Below the pieces are notes generated by a model. That model was not told the DNA's origin and did not search any database. It worked only from the letters and a program-made list of their open reading frames with translations. A program made the position numbers and the translations under genes. A DNA stretch of 5,799 nucleotides from Methanobacteriota archaeon. Its GTDB lineage: Archaea; Thermoplasmatota; E2; DHVEG-1. The DNA is taken from NCBI GenBank assembly GCA_903930505.1, contig CAIYYQ010000176.1:1-5799 (forward strand), read 5' to 3'. Positions 1 through 5,496 of the stretch are shown piece by piece. Every line of letters begins with the position of its first letter. The stretch's first letter is position 1.

Positions 1-39
1 AAATATATGTTAAAATAACAATAACTTGAAAGAAAATTG

Positions 40-47
40 AAAAAAAA
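40..47 (-). terminator. T-tract after the eS1 gene
   Basis: On the minus strand the TAA stop at 52-54 is followed after four bases by eight consecutive T residues, then more T-rich sequence. Archaeal RNA polymerase often terminates at such oligo-T runs without a hairpin, and none is seen here. The placement directly behind the stop supports the call. Confidence 0.5.
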
Positions 48-51
48 CGTG

Positions 52-960
52 TTATTCTGCGGCTTTCTTCTTGGTTTTTGGTTTCGAAGATTTCTTTTCT
101 TTCTTTTCTTTTGTTTTCGCTGTTTTTTTCTTCACTGGTTTTTCTGCGTCTTCCTTTATAGGTATTTCCTCGGTTTCTTCTTCAAGTTTTTCTTCTGCGA
201 CTTCAGTGGTTTTTTCTTCTGTAACTTTCGTCTCAGGTTCTTTTGCCTCTGTTTCTTCGACAGGTTTCTCAGATACGGCAGTTGCAGATGGTATTTCAAT
301 TTCTTTTGTTTTTTCTTCAGGTTGTTCTTGTTTTGCTACCGGTTTTGTTTCTTCGATTTCTATCGTCGGTTGTCGCATGATCTCGGTTTTTGCGATCTCG
401 ATCCGTTTCACCGGGTAAAGATGCTTACAGTTTTTGTAGATTTCACTACCAATTTTTCCTTCTAATGCATCTCTGATGAATTCATTTAACGTCTTTGCTT
501 TTCCTTCGTCGGCAATGGTTTTCTTCATGACTTCACGGATCATCTTCTTCTGGGAACTCTGGATACGTTTCTCAGTAGTCGCAAATGGTTTCACACGCAA
601 AAATGCATTGTCTCGTGTAGTGATATCAAAAACACCATCTATCCGTGATTTTCTCCGACGTATCATTCTTCGCACATAATCAGATGTAAGGGTATGACCT
701 TCGAGTTGAGTATGTGCTACGGATTCTTCAACTTTATAGACTTTAAAGAATAGTTTTATATGGGATTTTCTAAAATCGTTTGTTATGTCTTGTAGTGAAA
801 GTACAGTTACCCGTCCCATTAAACTTGCTGGTTTGTCAGCCAAGGCTTCAGCTACCGGTATTTTATCAAAGAGGGTTGGTGCAAGGATTTGGTACCATCC
901 TTTTGATTTCCATTTGTCTTTCACTTTCTTTGCTGTTGACCGCGAACGCGCTTTCGTCAT
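52..960 (-). CDS. rps3ae: 30S ribosomal protein eS1 (S3Ae) with long charged C-terminal tail
   Basis: Component of the archaeal small ribosomal subunit; the eukaryotic counterpart is S3a/eS1. The first ~195 residues carry the family pattern: a basic N-terminus leading to WKSKGWYQI, a GR.....L.DIT strand, an RRRKSRIDGVFDI stretch near residues 101-115, and KIGSEIYKNCKHLYPVKRIEI near 169-189. The usual archaeal protein is about 200-230 aa; this one is 302 aa. The extra ~104 residues (199-302) are low complexity: an acidic Glu/Thr/Pro/Val stretch to about 273, then a Lys-rich end. I place the start at ATG 958-960. An in-frame GTG at 967-969 would add three residues (M-I-G), but GTGAT there reads better as a weak SD. 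The gene stands alone in this window. A T-tract follows the stop. Identification is firm; the exact start is less so. Confidence 0.95.
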   Translation of the reverse strand: MTKARSRSTAKKVKDKWKSKGWYQILAPTLFDKIPVAEALADKPASLMGRVTVLSLQDITNDFRKSHIKLFFKVYKVEESVAHTQLEGHTLTSDYVRRMIRRRKSRIDGVFDITTRDNAFLRVKPFATTEKRIQSSQKKMIREVMKKTIADEGKAKTLNEFIRDALEGKIGSEIYKNCKHLYPVKRIEIAKTEIMRQPTIEIEETKPVAKQEQPEEKTKEIEIPSATAVSEKPVEETEAKEPETKVTEEKTTEVAEEKLEEETEEIPIKEDAEKPVKKKTAKTKEKKEKKSSKPKTKKKAAE

Positions 961-1023
961 ACCTATCACTTTATAAACTATTTTCGTATGGTTGATACTG
1001 GTTTTTTGGGAGTAATAGAGTTC

Positions 1024-1034
1024 ATATACTTAAA
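1024..1034 (-). promoter_or_regulatory. Probable TATA box for eS1, inside a 15-bp palindrome
   Basis: Read on the minus strand this is TTTAAGTATAT, close to the archaeal box A. Initiation about 25 nt downstream would fall near 1004, giving a ~45-nt leader before ATG 960. It overlaps the palindrome TATACTT-A-AAGTATA at 1025-1039 (7-bp arms, one central base), which could be an operator or just part of a TATA-like element. A second TATA-like string, TTTATAA at 971-977, has a good purine-rich BRE-like flank. It lies too close to the start: transcription from it would begin inside the gene. Confidence 0.4.
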
Positions 1035-1069
1035 GTATACTGGCGATTAAGTGGTTTCGCGAGTGCCTA

Positions 1070-1123
1070 CCAATAAACCATGGAAATCAACTAAATTGAA
1101 TATGATTCCCGTATGGTTTATGG
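1070..1123. repeat. 54-nt imperfect inverted repeat (hairpin)
   Basis: The left arm CCA-A-TAAACCAT-GGAAATCA (1070-1089) pairs with the right arm TGATTCCC-GT-ATGGTTTA-TGG (1103-1123). A one-base and a two-base bulge and one mismatch are needed, for about 18 pairs around a 13-nt AT-rich loop. A partial third copy, CGTATGGTTGAT at 985-996, matches CGTATGGTTTAT at 1110-1121 in 11 of 12 bases. It lies between the transposase 3' end and the eS1 promoter. It may mark the downstream edge of the insertion sequence or a separate small repeat element. No T-run follows on either strand, so a simple terminator is unlikely. Confidence 0.5.
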
Positions 1124-1212
1124 CTAATTATATGAAAAGCAACGGATATTTATAAAGAATTTCATAAAAAGAATGAAAAAAATCGTTTAAGTTTTCTTGT
1201 TTACAATAGACC

Positions 1213-1224
1213 AAAAAAAAGAAA
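1213..1224 (-). terminator. T-tract after the transposase gene
   Basis: On the minus strand, 11 bases after the TAA stop (1236-1238), the sequence TTTCTTTTTTTT occurs. Such a T-run is typical of archaeal termination and would limit transcription into the eS1 upstream region. Confidence 0.4.
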
Positions 1225-1235
1225 TTTTAAAATCA

Positions 1236-2903
1236 TTATATATATTTCTTGCCTCCAGGATCAAAGATGTATCGTAGCATCATTGCTCCAAAGTATTTTG
1301 CAGTAATGGGTTTGTCTCCTTTTATTTTCTGTCCACGATATTGTGAAAGCCTCAATGCCTCAGCTAGTGCCCAAAGATTATAATACATTATCGCAAATAA
1401 AAAATAAAATAATCGTATGTTATAATTCTTTGAACATGTTTTTGGTAGAAAAGCATGTTTTTGAACTCGGTAGGACGTTTCGATACCCCAACGTTTCTTA
1501 TAAATTATAATCATTCTTTCTGCAAAATCTGCTTCTTTTTCATTAAATGCAATATTCGTAGTATACACTGCTTTAATGATTGTAATTTTGTCAGTTATTG
1601 GATCTTTTCTTTCTTCATCGACGATTATGATAGTAAATCGCATATCGGAATTTTTAAACAGTTGATAATTTGTTAATACGGTGGGTGTAGATACAACCTC
1701 TAAAAGATTTTTTAATCCTTTGGATCTCTCTTTGCACCTTGTTACATATTTTAGACCAAGATCTCTCAATAATTGTACTGGTTCTGGATAACAAAACCAC
1801 CGATCAACTAATACTTTACCAATCGTAACTCTTTCCATTGCATAATCTAATAACTTTTTCAGAATAACGGTAGGTTGATTATTGAAATGGCCGACAGGTA
1901 TTGCAAGCAGTGTGAATCGTTTCCCTTTCATAAGGATGGTGATTGTAGCAAAACGATAACATTTTGCAGTTCCATTTTTTGGATCACAACCTACTACCAT
2001 TTTTGCATTTCTACTACCATAGAAATAAATGTTCGTGGTATCGATAGCGACGTCACACTGTGATCGCCTGTTTAAAATGTTGGCTTTGCGTGCTCTTTTC
2101 CAGATCTTTTCATAATATGCAATAAACATTTCATAGATTTCATCGCCGCTCCCAAATCTTTTTATGTACTTTAGAATAGTATCGGCACTAGGATAACCGG
2201 TTTTTCTTTCAGGCTTTGAAACGCCTGCCTTTTTCAGCTCATTGATTATGGGTTGTCTAAATATCTCACTTGCATTTTCAGCACAATTCGTAGTATCATT
2301 CATATAAAACAGCATATGGAATAAGTCTATATTTTCGTACTCGGCATTGTCATTAAAATCGAAGGTTATGTTCTGGCGAATTTCTTTGAGATAAGGTCTA
2401 ATTATTACTGCGATATTTCCTTTGGTGAGATAATCCTGTTTTTTTATTTTGATTTTCTTTCGTGGTATTACGATTGGTGTTTGTTGTATGTCAGAGAGAA
2501 AGGAAAATTTCTCCGAATAAACTCTTATTTGATTTACAATACATTTGATAATGTTTTTCTGTTCATCATCAAGAACGTTGTGTATGAAATGACTTATCAT
2601 GCGTTGTTTTGGTGTTGACCGAAATCCAAGTTTGGTTCGTTCGTCTTTATTATGCCTTAGATAATCTTCTAATTCTGTCTGTTTTTTTATACCTTTTAAA
2701 TCCATGAATATCAATGCTTTGATAAAAGCATTCCCAGGTTGTTTATCCGAACGATATTCGAGCACTATCAGTTTTTCTATAGGGAATGGACATAAATAAT
2801 CGGCTATAGTGATGTAATTCTTTCGTTTGAACACAGCAAAGGTTTTATGAATCTCCGATTGTATGTTTTCATTGGAGATATCTTGCGTGCTTGACGGCAT
2901 CAT
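1236..2903 (-). CDS. IS4-superfamily DDE transposase, full length
   Basis: Cut-and-paste transposase with an RNase H-like fold that cleaves element ends and joins them to a target. The visible catalytic residues are Asp288 in VAIDTT, Asp367 in VLVDRWF and Glu475. Glu475 sits in a perfect IS4 signature Y-(2)-R-(3)-E-(6)-K: Tyr468, Arg471, Glu475, Lys482 in YKKRWGIETSYRVQK. Residues 1-280 form a long N-terminal part, probably for DNA binding and dimerisation. The insertion between Asp367 and Glu475 (108 residues) suits the beta-strand insertion of IS4 enzymes. At 555 aa it is longer than classical archaeal ISH3-type transposases (about 390 aa); I do not assign a named subgroup. The start is ATGATG at 2898-2903. 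The GGAG at 2908-2911 lies 4 nt from the first ATG and 7 nt from the second, so the second (2900) may be used. No frameshift or stop interrupts it, so it is likely active. Confidence 0.9.
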   Translation of the reverse strand: MMPSSTQDISNENIQSEIHKTFAVFKRKNYITIADYLCPFPIEKLIVLEYRSDKQPGNAFIKALIFMDLKGIKKQTELEDYLRHNKDERTKLGFRSTPKQRMISHFIHNVLDDEQKNIIKCIVNQIRVYSEKFSFLSDIQQTPIVIPRKKIKIKKQDYLTKGNIAVIIRPYLKEIRQNITFDFNDNAEYENIDLFHMLFYMNDTTNCAENASEIFRQPIINELKKAGVSKPERKTGYPSADTILKYIKRFGSGDEIYEMFIAYYEKIWKRARKANILNRRSQCDVAIDTTNIYFYGSRNAKMVVGCDPKNGTAKCYRFATITILMKGKRFTLLAIPVGHFNNQPTVILKKLLDYAMERVTIGKVLVDRWFCYPEPVQLLRDLGLKYVTRCKERSKGLKNLLEVVSTPTVLTNYQLFKNSDMRFTIIIVDEERKDPITDKITIIKAVYTTNIAFNEKEADFAERMIIIYKKRWGIETSYRVQKHAFLPKTCSKNYNIRLFYFLFAIMYYNLWALAEALRLSQYRGQKIKGDKPITAKYFGAMMLRYIFDPGGKKYI

Positions 2904-2912
2904 GTGTCTCCA

Positions 2913-2939
2913 GCCAAGGGAGTTCGAAGCTCCCTTGGC
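2913..2939 (-). promoter_or_regulatory. Leader hairpin abutting the transposase ribosome-binding site
   Basis: On the minus strand GCCAAGGGAG and CTCCCTTGGC form a perfect 10-bp stem around a 7-nt loop. One base later comes the SD TGGAG, then ATGATG. A stem this close to the SD should hinder ribosome binding when the whole leader is transcribed, for example from an outside promoter. IS10 and IS50 limit transposase synthesis in read-through transcripts in a comparable way. A similar leader precedes the transposase-like gene at 2994-3632. No T-run follows, so it is not a terminator. It could instead be a transposase binding site at the element end. Confidence 0.55.
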
Positions 2940-2993
2940 ACCATGTTCTATCTTATTTCTTCATGTTTTTTTTCAATCCTTTCTTAATTTTTT

Positions 2994-3632
2994 TTAGGCG
3001 CAAAATGTAGAGGATATCAATTTTCGGTTCAATGATGTCATTTTAGAATGTTTTACCGGCTCATAGTTTACGCTAATTTCCCATTGTGCACTATCGTGTG
3101 AAATAAATTGTCCAAAGGAGCGAACTTTTTTTCCCTCAGTCTCTTCATTCGTAGCATATATTCTTTTTGCGATACGTCCTTTATTTTCTTTACATTTTGC
3201 AATAATTAGATTACATGTAGCTTCATTCAACTGGAAATCTTTTATCACACAAGGTGTAGGCATCATTCTAAAAATTTTTTGTATTCGACCGATTTGTGGA
3301 CAGGGTATTACATATTTAAGATGTAATCTTTGAAGCAATTGCAACGCTTTAGACGCAAAGAAATAGCGATCAATAAAAATTTTTTTAATTTTGTACTTCT
3401 TAGCGGTAGCGCGCAAAAGTCGTGCAAGAATGTCTGTTCTGTCATCCCATGGTCTAATGGGCAATCTCAGGATTATATATCGTTTTCCTGATTCCCACCT
3501 CGATATAGTAGCGAATCCAAAAACACGTTTCGTACGTCCCTTCTCATAAATCAACAAAGTCTCATTGTCAGTTGTGTCATCAATGTGTTGACCTGCCTTT
3601 TTTTGATTCATTTCTGTTTTGCTTTTTTTCAT
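2994..3632 (-). CDS. Transposase core fragment lacking the catalytic Glu (212 aa)
   Basis: Homologous to the core of the neighbouring 555-aa transposase. IDDTT around Asp19 matches AIDTT. KKIFIDRYFF around Asp88 matches GKVLVDRWFC, and LQRLHLKYVIPC matches LRDLGLKYVTRC. Near the end, QWEISVNYEPVKH aligns without gaps to RWGIETSYRVQKH. In this alignment the signature Tyr, Arg and Glu become Asp180, Gln183 and Ser187, while the Lys is kept (Lys194). The protein stops about 8 residues after the point equivalent to FLFA, some 50 residues short, and the N-terminal ~270 residues are missing. Catalysis is therefore unlikely. The frame is open over 212 codons, with AGGAGA placed 8 nt before ATG 3630-3632. 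It may be a decaying pseudogene, or an expressed inhibitor or domesticated DNA-binding fragment; the pseudogene reading is the default. Confidence 0.65.
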   Translation of the reverse strand: MKKSKTEMNQKKAGQHIDDTTDNETLLIYEKGRTKRVFGFATISRWESGKRYIILRLPIRPWDDRTDILARLLRATAKKYKIKKIFIDRYFFASKALQLLQRLHLKYVIPCPQIGRIQKIFRMMPTPCVIKDFQLNEATCNLIIAKCKENKGRIAKRIYATNEETEGKKVRSFGQFISHDSAQWEISVNYEPVKHSKMTSLNRKLISSTFCA

Positions 3633-3646
3633 ATTCTCTATCTCCT

Positions 3647-3680
3647 GCCATGGGTAGGATGCGTTGCATCTCCCATTGGC
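3647..3680 (-). promoter_or_regulatory. Leader hairpin before the short transposase-like gene
   Basis: Imperfect stem with three paired blocks: GCCA/TGGC, TGGG/CCCA and GATGC/GCATC. A three-base loop closes it, with a bulged base and a 3-by-1 internal loop. On the minus strand it opens with GCCAATGGGAG and closes with CTACCCATGGC, followed at once by AGGAGA and, 8 nt on, by the ATG. The intact element has GCCAAGGGAG, CTCCCTTGGC and TGGAGA at the same places. Pairing is kept although several bases and the loop differ, which suggests that the structure matters. Confidence 0.5.
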
Positions 3681-4121
3681 GTCTTCATATCCAACGATGA
3701 CGTTTCATCAAGGACTCGCACAAAATTATGAAGAATTGATCTGTTAAACTCAACAAAATTGCGACAGATACTCCTTTGTAAGGTGAACGCTGGGTGACAA
3801 AGTAGTACTAGATACCGAAATTGTATCGCCGTTGCAAAAAAACTGTTTTTCAGATTGTATCTGGGAATACATCTGATAAAAAAGGGCACCGATTCGCTTG
3901 TAGCATCGGAGGCTCGCTTTTCATGCTGGTAGTTCGTTTTCATCTGGTAGTTCGTTTTCATATTCGTCACCTTCCCCCGCCGTGTCGTCTTGAACTACCA
4001 GTCCGAATTATATTTTGAGGAGGACAATAATAAGTAAGCATTGTTATGTACATAAGTTTTATTGTGTCGTTTGTGTCGATTAGCACAGTGGACAGTTGAC
4101 GAATGGTTGTTTTGTCTTTGT
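3681..4121. other. Stretch without a convincing gene
   Basis: About 440 bp. A 110-codon open frame on the minus strand (3638-3970) runs straight through the leader hairpin. It starts in a tandem repeat, has no good SD, and gives a composition with no recognisable domain, so I do not call it a gene. The stretch contains an 18-bp tandem duplication (3926-3961) and small inverted repeats, GATAC/GTATC at 3811-3827 and CAGAT-GTAT/ATAC-ATCTG at 3851-3875. An isolated GAGGAGG (4017-4023, plus strand) has no start codon at a usable distance. The exonuclease gene ends at the right edge without a T-tract behind it. Confidence 0.5.
3926..3961. repeat. 18-bp perfect tandem duplication
   Basis: The unit CTGGTAGTTCGTTTTCAT occurs twice in direct succession (3926-3943 and 3944-3961). 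Its first nine bases recur inverted as AACTACCAG at 3993-4001. The duplication is a multiple of three but lies in no supported gene. It may be replication slippage or a doubled protein-binding site. Confidence 0.8.
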
Positions 4122-4658
4122 TCATGTGCATTCGCTCCCCATCACCGTATTGAGCCGATCATAAAGCATGTATGTAAGTTTCAGATCGGTTTTATTATAC
4201 GCGACAATCTGATCGATATCACCCCGTTGAAAAAGCACAGGGACCGGTGCATCCGTTACCAATTTTCCCCGTCCAGTTAGCAGTTTGCTCCATGAATCCA
4301 GCGTGCCGAGCTCGTTGTAGTTAAAACCTTTTCCAAACGTCTTCAAAACCATCATCAGGTCGACACAGTGGGCACGGTAAAATGCCTCTGCTCGTAGCCG
4401 GTATTTTAAACATCTTGATATGATGTACCGAAAATCCCAAATTGTGTTATATCCTATTATAACATTAAACTTATTTTCATTATAATATTTTAAAAAATCC
4501 ATGAGCAATGTCTCTTCGGATTCTCCGGCAAAAATTCGGATCTCTTTGTCCTTCGAATCAATATTCATAACGCCGATACAGACAAGCCGTCCAGACCACA
4601 GATCGGCCGTCGACTCGACATCGATGATACATCTTTTTTGACCAAGGTTTCTATTCAC
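4122..4658 (-). CDS. Stand-alone DEDDy 3'-5' exonuclease (DnaQ/PolB-exo type)
   Basis: Predicted metal-dependent 3'-5' exonuclease of the RNase H-like DEDD superfamily. Exo I is IIDVEST with Asp13 and Glu15. Exo II is IIGYNTIWDFRYI with Asn71 and Asp75. Exo III is VAYNKTDLKLTY with the Tyr154-x3-Asp158 spacing of the DEDDy subgroup. All four acidic residues and the Tyr are present, so it should be active. The layout resembles the proofreading domain of family B DNA polymerases, and of YprB-like exonucleases, but at 178 aa there is no polymerase or accessory domain. The start is GTG at 4656-4658, chosen because GAGGTGATC (4661-4669), a near-full match to the archaeal 16S 3' end, sits directly before it. 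It is the last gene of a three-gene operon, 22 nt behind the 141-aa gene. The substrate (DNA or RNA) cannot be told; repair, replication or defence against foreign nucleic acid are all possible. Confidence 0.85.
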   Translation of the reverse strand: MNRNLGQKRCIIDVESTADLWSGRLVCIGVMNIDSKDKEIRIFAGESEETLLMDFLKYYNENKFNVIIGYNTIWDFRYIISRCLKYRLRAEAFYRAHCVDLMMVLKTFGKGFNYNELGTLDSWSKLLTGRGKLVTDAPVPVLFQRGDIDQIVAYNKTDLKLTYMLYDRLNTVMGSECT

Positions 4659-4660
4659 AA

Positions 4661-4669
4661 GATCACCTC
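4661..4669 (-). promoter_or_regulatory. Strong Shine-Dalgarno site for the exonuclease gene
   Basis: GAGGTGATC on the minus strand, two bases before the GTG start. It extends the usual GGAGG-type core across the GGTGATC part of the archaeal 16S rRNA complement, so the gene is probably well translated despite its GTG start. Confidence 0.7.
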
Positions 4670-4680
4670 TCTTATTCCAC

Positions 4681-5106
4681 TTACCCGTACATGGGTGATT
4701 CTGTTTTTTCTTGTTTTACAAAGGTGTTAATGGATGCCTGTTTTTTTTCAAGTTTTTCAACGGGTGCAGATATTCCTTCAAGAATTGATGCTGCTATGTT
4801 AGCCATTGTCCGTAAATCCATGCGGATTTCGACCGTGCACTTATTCGTGAGTTGTTTTTTCCCATGCTGTTCGTCAACTGGTTCTAGTACGGGCTGATGG
4901 TAAAAAAATAGCAACTTCCCCATTCGTTTGTCCTGATTTATATTCATTAGCGCACCATCGGCGCTCATGACAACAACGCCTTCGGTATCAAAAGCAACAT
5001 TACGCTTCTCATCATAGAGAATTTTTACAATGTTCTTTTGAACGTGGTTGGTCCTTTGTTTTTCAGATGTTTCTTTATTGTCGCTCAATCGTTTTTGGTT
5101 CTTCAT
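4681..5106 (-). CDS. Hypothetical protein, 141 aa, middle gene of exonuclease operon
   Basis: I do not recognise the family. Residues 1-22 are polar and basic. A predicted beta-rich core follows (about 25-70, with VAFDTEGVVVMSADG and a hydrophobic GKLLFFYHQ). A variable charged stretch leads to a strand plus helix (VEIRMDLRTMANIAASILEG, 92-111), and a Lys/Glu-rich end closes the protein. The final strand-helix pair recalls DUF3467-type small proteins, but this is a weak impression only. There is no signal peptide, membrane segment or Cys motif, so it is probably cytoplasmic. The ATG at 5104-5106 overlaps the stop of the preceding gene as ATGA, which implies coupled translation, and the exonuclease follows after 22 nt. 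A partner or substrate-guiding role for the exonuclease is inference from position. Confidence 0.75.
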   Translation of the reverse strand: MKNQKRLSDNKETSEKQRTNHVQKNIVKILYDEKRNVAFDTEGVVVMSADGALMNINQDKRMGKLLFFYHQPVLEPVDEQHGKKQLTNKCTVEIRMDLRTMANIAASILEGISAPVEKLEKKQASINTFVKQEKTESPMYG

Positions 5107-5336
5107 CTCTTCACTTCCGTCGATTTGTGTTGCTGGTTTTTGTTCTTGATATCGTTGATGTTATGTGCCATTGCGATAGGAAACGATTGGTTCCACGATG
5201 CTGGTGGTTGATCTGCGAAGTGGAATTTATAGGCGCAAACTTCGCGTCGCAAAGCGTCGAGGTTCAATCGAGTGGGTTTGTTGTTGTTTTTTATTTTATG
5301 CTGGTTTTTTCTTTCTATTTTTTTTGTTTTATTCAT
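5103..5336 (-). CDS. Small basic hypothetical protein, 77 aa, first gene of exonuclease operon
   Basis: Family not recognised. The first 23 residues are strongly Lys/Arg/Asn-rich, a possible nucleic-acid-binding arm. A short central part around LNLDALRREVCAYKFHF and SWNQSFPIAMAHNI may form the only folded segment, and the end is again Asn/Lys/Gln-rich. The start at ATG 5334-5336 is chosen because GGAG (5345-5348) lies 8 nt upstream. An upstream in-frame ATG at 5385-5387 would add 17 residues but lies within the regulatory repeats and lacks an SD. The stop overlaps the next ATG by ATGA. Codon composition is AT-rich like the regulator next door. It is likely real because of its SD and the coupled overlap, but its function is unknown. 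Confidence 0.6.
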   Translation of the reverse strand: MNKTKKIERKNQHKIKNNNKPTRLNLDALRREVCAYKFHFADQPPASWNQSFPIAMAHNINDIKNKNQQHKSTEVKR

Positions 5337-5370
5337 AAGTTTTTCTCCATTTTTTATTGTGGTTATATTA

Positions 5371-5451
5371 ACTCCACTATTCCACATTATATGTAGAGTG
5401 TATAATACTCAACCTTATAAACATTACTATCCTACAATTATAGTGGAGTGT
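5371..5451. promoter_or_regulatory. Operator-like repeats in the divergent promoter region
   Basis: ACTCCACTAT (5371-5380) and its exact inverse ATAGTGGAGT (5440-5449) flank this region. A third, weaker copy, GTAGAGTGT, lies at 5393-5401 and matches GTGGAGTGT (5443-5451) in 8 of 9 bases. The imperfect palindrome GAGT-GTATAAT-ACTC begins within it (5396-5410). These sites surround the start signals of both the leftward operon and the rightward winged-helix gene, and are the natural binding sites of the adjacent regulator. Binding by that protein is inference. Confidence 0.55.
5384..5421 (-). promoter_or_regulatory. Promoter region of the leftward exonuclease operon
   Basis: Two TATA candidates on the minus strand: ACATATAATG (5384-5393), which would give a start near 5362 and a ~25-nt leader carrying the GGAG, and TTTATAA (5415-5421), which would start near 5393. 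The operator copy at 5371-5380 lies just downstream of the first, where a bound protein would block the polymerase. This arrangement fits repression. Confidence 0.4.
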
Positions 5452-5463
5452 TAGATACATAAA

Positions 5464-5473
5464 ACTATATATT
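5464..5473 (+). promoter_or_regulatory. TATA box of the winged-helix gene; leaderless mRNA likely
   Basis: ACTATATATT preceded by the A-rich BRE-like ATAAA. Its centre is about 28 nt before the ATG at 5497, so transcription should start at or a few bases before the start codon. No SD-like sequence precedes the ATG, which agrees with a leaderless message. The ATAGTGGAGT site lies upstream of the box, about 15 bp before its BRE. Confidence 0.6.
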
Positions 5474-5496
5474 CTGGCTACCATTTACTCTATAAA

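Larger units (their letters stand above)
1213..2939 (-). mobile_element. Insertion sequence, IS4 superfamily, apparently intact
   Basis: The extent is a minimum: from the T-tract behind the transposase to the outer base of the hairpin before its start codon. The single gene is full length and open. I could not find matching terminal inverted repeats or a target-site duplication by eye, so the true ends may lie outside this interval; the 54-nt inverted repeat at 1070-1123 may belong to the element. It sits next to a related but diverged transposase relic (2994-3680) in the same orientation, so this site has received related elements more than once or acquired them as a tandem pair. Confidence 0.6.
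2994..3680 (-). mobile_element. Relic or shortened derivative of a related IS4-type element
   Basis: This interval runs from a leader hairpin (3647-3680) to the stop of a short transposase-like gene. It has the same order as the intact element: hairpin, GGAGA, start codon, DDE core. The N-terminal transposase region and the last ~50 residues are absent. Protein similarity to the intact neighbour is moderate, judged by eye, so it is a cousin and not a recent duplicate. Ends and target duplication are not visible. Confidence 0.55.

Noticed and set aside
26..50. Similarity of the region downstream of eS1 to the minus strand near 2960-2985 (ATTGAAAAAAAAC core), as a possible IS end repeat.
   Set aside because: The match is mostly an A-run with a few flanking bases, as expected by chance in AT-rich spacers.
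71..465. Long plus-strand open frames rich in Phe and Ser opposite the eS1 tail.
   Set aside because: They are antisense shadows of the Glu/Lys-rich tail, whose GAA/AAA codons read as TTC/TTT on the other strand.
2917..2943. Possible tRNA 3' end: GTTCGAAGC looks like a T-loop with a five-base stem, followed by TTGGCACCA.
   Set aside because: The CCA is not at the right distance from the T-arm, no matching acceptor strand (GTGCCAA) or anticodon arm lies ~70 nt upstream, and the sequence is better explained as the leader hairpin before the transposase SD.
3926..3961. CRISPR-like array.
   Set aside because: There are only two copies of an 18-bp unit with no spacer between them and no cas genes nearby.
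3638..3970. A 110-codon minus-strand open frame, first suspected to be the missing N-terminal part of the transposase relic.
   Set aside because: Similarity to the intact N-terminus is patchy and not convincing by eye. The frame reads through the leader hairpin that marks the 5' end of the short gene, begins in a tandem duplication and has no clear SD.
4017..4023. Strong SD-like GAGGAGG on the plus strand.
   Set aside because: No ATG, GTG or TTG lies 5-12 nt downstream, and the nearest ATG (4046) opens only a 17-codon frame.
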